In this document: one piece after another, positions 61,096 through 64,000 of the stretch
How positions within the stretch are numbered: the first letter of the stretch is position 1
Layout of the letters: every line of letters begins with the position of its first letter
From: Christiangramia aestuarii
Lineage (GTDB): Bacteria > Bacteroidota > Bacteroidia > Flavobacteriales > Flavobacteriaceae
NCBI RefSeq assembly: GCF_009735585.1
Contig: NZ_VJVW01000001.1
Location: 1-64,000, forward strand
Length of the DNA stretch: 64,000 nt
Reading direction: 5' to 3'
The notes under the pieces: generated by a model
Seen by the model: the letters and a program-made list of their open reading frames with translations, nothing else
The model's database searches: none
Told to the model about the DNA's origin: nothing
Made by a program: the position numbers and the translations under genes

Positions 61096-61122
61096 TTGAT
61101 AAAATGTCATGGCCTACTTTTG
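61096..61122 (+). promoter_or_regulatory. Flavobacterial promoter for the persulfide dioxygenase-like gene
   Basis: TTG at 61096-61098 and TACTTTTG at 61115-61122, spaced by 16 bp, fit the TTG/TAnnTTTG pattern of Bacteroidota sigma-A promoters. The -7 element is exact. The start codon lies 48 bp downstream. Confidence 0.6.
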
Positions 61123-61170
61123 TAGTCATCATTCTGATCTGCATATTTGGATCAGGGAAAATTGAAGCTT

Positions 61171-62577
61171 ATGAAAATTGAACAAATCTATACCGGTTGC
61201 CTGGCTCAGGGCGCATATTATATCGAAAGTAATGGAGAAGTAGCGATCATCGATCCGCTTCGTGAAGTCCAGCCTTATATCGACAAGGCCACCGAAGCCG
61301 GGGCAAAGATCAAGTATATCTTCGAAACCCATTTTCACGCCGATTTTGTTTCGGGCCACGTGACACTTTCTGAAAAGACCGGAGCACCCATAATCTATGG
61401 ACCAAACGCCAACCCGAATTTTAAAGCTATTATTGCTGAAGATGGGCAGGAATTCAAACTTGGAGAGCTCACTTTTGTAGCATTGCACACTCCAGGGCAT
61501 ACCATGGAGAGCACTACCTACTTACTGAAAGATAAGGACGGAAAGGATCATGCCCTGTTTACGGGAGATACATTATTCCTCGGCGATGTGGGACGTCCTG
61601 ACCTTGCCCAGAAGGCGGCCAGCATGACCCAAGATGAACTTGCAGGCATTCTTTTTGACAGTCTTCGCAACAAGATCATGCCCCTGGCAGATGACATTAC
61701 CGTTTACCCGGCACATGGCGCAGGTTCAGCCTGTGGAAAGAACATGATGAAGGAAACCGTGGATACACTGGGTAACCAGAAAAAGATGAACTATGCCCTG
61801 AGGGCAGATATGACCAAAGAGGAATTCGTGAAAGAAGTGACCGACGGTCTTCTTCCTCCCCCGGCCTATTTCCCTATGAACGTTAAGCTGAACAAGGAGG
61901 GTTATAAGGATATTGAAGAGGTAATGAAAACCGGGCATAGCGCGCTAGGCCCTGAGGCTTTTGAAACAGCCGCGAACGAAACCGGGGCGGTCATGCTGGA
62001 CATCAGGCACCAGTCTGAGTTTGCCAAAGTTCACATTCCAGGCTCGATCTTTATTGGCCTTGATGGAAGTTTCGCCCCATGGGTGGGTGATCTTATTAAG
62101 GATGTGCAGCAGCCTATCCTGCTCATTGGCAACGAAGTCCGGATAGAAGAAGCGATCACCCGACTTTCACGAGTAGGTTTTGACAATACGCTTGGATACC
62201 TGGAAGGCGGTTTCGAATCCTGGGAGAAAGCCGGGAAAGAAACAGACTCAGTGCGATCCATACCTGCTTCAGAATTTAAGGAGGAAGCTAAAGATGCTCC
62301 TGTATTCGACGTACGTAAACCCGGAGAATGGCAGGCAGAACATGTGAAGGATGCTAAGCATACCTCTCTTTCTGAGATCAACGAGCATTTAGCAGAGTAT
62401 CCTGAAGATGAAACTTTCTACGTACACTGCGCAGGTGGTTACCGAAGTATGATCGCGGCCTCGATCCTGAAGAGCCGTGGAATACACAACCTGGTTGATG
62501 TACAGGGCGGATTCAAAGCCATGAAAGAGGCAGGAGTTGAAACCACCGATTATGTATGTCCTTCAACCTTGAAATAA
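61171..62577 (+). CDS. Metallo-beta-lactamase persulfide dioxygenase-like protein with two rhodanese domains
   Basis: 468 residues from the ATG at 61171 (MKIEQIYTGC). The metallo-hydrolase domain has THFHADFVSGH (metal-binding H54, H56, D58), LHTPGHTMESTTY and LFTGDTLFLGDVGRPDLAQ, the pattern of ETHE1/BlhA-type sulfur dioxygenases. Two rhodanese domains follow (about 275-365 and 375-465). The first lacks the active cysteine (LLIGNE in its place); the second keeps it in YVHCAGGYRS. The protein probably oxidises glutathione or other persulfides and moves sulfane sulfur. The promoter at 61096-61122 and a terminator at 62597 suggest a single-gene unit. Confidence 0.92.
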   Translation: MKIEQIYTGCLAQGAYYIESNGEVAIIDPLREVQPYIDKATEAGAKIKYIFETHFHADFVSGHVTLSEKTGAPIIYGPNANPNFKAIIAEDGQEFKLGELTFVALHTPGHTMESTTYLLKDKDGKDHALFTGDTLFLGDVGRPDLAQKAASMTQDELAGILFDSLRNKIMPLADDITVYPAHGAGSACGKNMMKETVDTLGNQKKMNYALRADMTKEEFVKEVTDGLLPPPAYFPMNVKLNKEGYKDIEEVMKTGHSALGPEAFETAANETGAVMLDIRHQSEFAKVHIPGSIFIGLDGSFAPWVGDLIKDVQQPILLIGNEVRIEEAITRLSRVGFDNTLGYLEGGFESWEKAGKETDSVRSIPASEFKEEAKDAPVFDVRKPGEWQAEHVKDAKHTSLSEINEHLAEYPEDETFYVHCAGGYRSMIAASILKSRGIHNLVDVQGGFKAMKEAGVETTDYVCPSTLK

Positions 62578-62596
62578 TACAAAACTCAATAGATTC

Positions 62597-62623
62597 AAAG
62601 GCGGCAGAAATGTCGCCTTTTTT
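62597..62623 (+). terminator. Intrinsic terminator
   Basis: AAAGGCG (62597-62603) pairs with CGCCTTT (62614-62620) around a 10-nt loop and leads into TTTA. It ends the persulfide dioxygenase-like gene and overlaps the convergent methyltransferase end. Confidence 0.8.
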
Positions 62624-63230
62624 ATTTCCGGAAAACAAGCGTAGTCATCGCCCGGATATCCTGTACATTGGTAGTCTTCACCGGTTCCAGGAGATCAAGC
62701 TGATGGATTTCCATCAATTCTGAAATCAGATCGCGGGTGATATAAAAACCAGCTTTTCTATCGTTCACAGGATCCTGAACATTGGGCTTTTCTCCATCCA
62801 GGCCAATATCTGAAGCTACCCTGATAAGAAGACTTCCTCCTGGCTTCAAAACCCTGATAAGCTCAGAGAACATTTGTAAAAAATGATCTTTATTTTCAGC
62901 AAAATGAAGCACTGCACAGCAGAGAATATGATCAAACTCGTTTTCAGGATATGGTAAGTTCCCAAGCTCTCCCTTTATAAAATTTGAGGCAGCATCAGGA
63001 TATAGATTTCGTGCAATTCCTAGTCTTTTTTCATCAAGATCTATCCCGCTTATTTTGAATCCGTTCTTATAGAACCATTTTAGGTTGCGACCACTTCCGC
63101 AGCCGGCATCCAGGATCTTATCATCCTTTTTATACCGGCCTTTCAGGATCTGATCTATCACGTAGATATCCACATCCCCAAAAAGATCCAAAGTCTGCTG
63201 AAATTCCATTTGTTTTGAATATGATCCCAA
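62622..63230 (-). CDS. Class I SAM-dependent methyltransferase
   Basis: 202 residues; an ATG seven codons in (63209) is an alternative start. ILDAGCGSGRNLKWF is the SAM-binding motif I, ISGIDLDEKRLGIARNL is motif II with the acidic residue, and LPYPENEFDHILCCAVLHF is the methyltransf_11-type motif. The substrate is unknown. Single gene. Confidence 0.9.
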   Translation of the reverse strand: MGSYSKQMEFQQTLDLFGDVDIYVIDQILKGRYKKDDKILDAGCGSGRNLKWFYKNGFKISGIDLDEKRLGIARNLYPDAASNFIKGELGNLPYPENEFDHILCCAVLHFAENKDHFLQMFSELIRVLKPGGSLLIRVASDIGLDGEKPNVQDPVNDRKAGFYITRDLISELMEIHQLDLLEPVKTTNVQDIRAMTTLVFRK

Positions 63231-63306
63231 GTTAAATTAAATTCGCCACTATCATTCGGTAACCAAGGTTACTTTCCAACTCTAAATTGATCCATACTTT
63301 TATCGC

Positions 63307-63669
63307 ATGAAACAAATTATTCTCCTAATGTCTCTATTAAGCACAATATTTGGTACGAGTTCTCAGCAGGATGATAACATTCAATTGCTGTCTGCTGAAG
63401 AATTCAAAACCGCCATAAACTCAAATAAAGTTCAGTTGATTGATGTTCGCACTCCACGGGAATTTAAACAGGGTGCGATGCAAAATGCTGTAAACCTGGA
63501 TTTCTTCAACCAGCAGCAATTCAGGGCTGGTCTGGAAAAACTGGACAAATGTGAACCGGTTTACGTTTATTGCCACTCAGGAGGGCGAAGCAGAAATGCC
63601 GCCAGTATGATGAAAAAAATGGGTTTTGAGAAGACCTATGACCTGAAAGGTGGATTTTCAAATTATTAA
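63307..63669 (+). CDS. Secreted single-domain rhodanese
   Basis: 120 residues. The start MKQIILLMSLLSTIFGTSSQ is a signal peptide. The rhodanese core has LIDVRTPREFKQGAMQNAVN and VYVYCHSGGRSRNAA with the active cysteine (CHSGGRS loop). It is periplasmic, with no fused domain. A sulfur-transfer role is expected, possibly linked to the persulfide enzyme encoded 0.7 kb upstream, although a methyltransferase gene on the other strand intervenes. Confidence 0.92.
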   Translation: MKQIILLMSLLSTIFGTSSQQDDNIQLLSAEEFKTAINSNKVQLIDVRTPREFKQGAMQNAVNLDFFNQQQFRAGLEKLDKCEPVYVYCHSGGRSRNAASMMKKMGFEKTYDLKGGFSNY

Positions 63670-63735
63670 AAATAGATCAAAGCCTATTATTTGCTGAAAA
63701 GACCAACTCATAAATCTCGAGCCTAATGTTAAGGC

Positions 63736-64000
63736 TTAGAAGGTTGCTGTCAGCTTTTTCAGCTCTGCCCGGCTTTTTAGGAATTTAATTGTGATCTCGA
63801 TCTCTTTCATCCTTGCCGAAATGAATGAATTTTCACGGTTATTTACCAGGAAAAGAGAACTATCCCCCAGTTCGAACTTTCGCTGTTCTGCCTGTACTAA
63901 AAGCCCATAGTCACTGGCCAGTTTTCGAATCTTTTCCCGCTGGTCACGGTAGGAGATTATTTCGGTTTCCAGGATTTGCAATTTATTTGAGATTTCCTGT
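63736..64000 (-). CDS. TolC-family outer membrane efflux protein, C-terminal part
   Basis: The frame is open to the right edge of the window, so the visible 87 residues are the end of a longer protein. The C-terminal helix region QAEQRKFELGDSSLFLVNNR, then ENSFISARMKEIEITIKFLK, matches the TolC/OEP pattern in which GxSSxFxVxxRE precedes the last coiled-coil helix. Its substrate depends on partner genes outside the window. Confidence 0.75.
   Translation of the reverse strand, partial: QEISNKLQILETEIISYRDQREKIRKLASDYGLLVQAEQRKFELGDSSLFLVNNRENSFISARMKEIEITIKFLKSRAELKKLTATF

Noticed and set aside
1-64000. tRNA, rRNA, phage, integron or insertion-sequence genes
   Set aside because: None were recognised; there are no transposase, integrase or phage structural motifs among the genes described.

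Overview
The window comes from a member of the Bacteroidota, most likely a marine Flavobacteriaceae of the Gramella/Christiangramia-Salegentibacter type. The evidence is a type IX secretion sorting tail on the first gene, a SusC/SusD pair, lipoproteins and signal peptides ending in AQ, TAnnTTTG-like -7 promoter elements, little use of Shine-Dalgarno sites, and a Lacal_2735-type small protein. The genus is inference. There are no rRNA or tRNA genes, CRISPR arrays, insertion sequences or phage genes that I can see.

Layout. 1-7722: the end of a large T9SS-exported repeat protein, two VOC (glyoxalase-fold) proteins, an AraC-type membrane regulator with TPRs, a secreted PepSY-like protein, an atypical SDR and a small membrane protein. 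7783-24119: a molybdenum-enzyme island, all on the minus strand. It holds a PaoABC-like Tat-exported aldehyde oxidoreductase (7783-11810), a ten-gene cofactor operon (20609 down to 11965: cysteine desulfurase, XdhC, MocA, MoaD, MoeB-rhodanese, MoaE, MoaC-MoaB fusion, MoaA, MoeA, TauE/SafE), a ModE-type regulator, an IorAB-like oxidoreductase and, beside it, a CDGSH iron-sulfur protein. A 24-bp ModE-box-like palindrome at 20615-20638 lies directly in front of the cofactor operon. The likely logic is that molybdate status, read by ModE, sets synthesis of the cytosine-type sulfurated cofactor that serves the two exported hydroxylases.

24356-38595: an AmpG-like MFS transporter, two small secreted proteins flanked by a shared 31-nt repeat, a ScyD/ScyE-like lipoprotein, an unusual PLP-fold protein, phosphoenolpyruvate synthase, a PliG-like periplasmic protein, a DUF2200 pair, and a five-PAS histidine kinase with a single-domain response regulator. 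39041-41464: a TetR-controlled stress cassette (TetR, medium-chain reductase, DJ-1/PfpI protein) with an operator-like palindrome just upstream of the -7 element. 41655-47986: mixed small genes, including an XRE/DUF2975/DUF6624 trio and a 48-residue gene at 46195-46341.

47968-55726: a minus-strand locus with SusC, SusD, an isoaspartyl peptidase, a cyanophycinase-like lipoprotein and a YfcC transporter. Read together it looks like a TonB-dependent locus for taking up and breaking down cyanophycin (or other isoaspartyl peptides). It is preceded by two copies of a ~30-nt direct repeat. This is the most interesting system in the window. 56301-64000: a YtcJ-like amidohydrolase, an S41 peptidase, two thioredoxin-fold proteins, an ETHE1-like metallo-beta-lactamase/rhodanese fusion, a methyltransferase, a secreted rhodanese and the C-terminal end of a TolC-family protein.
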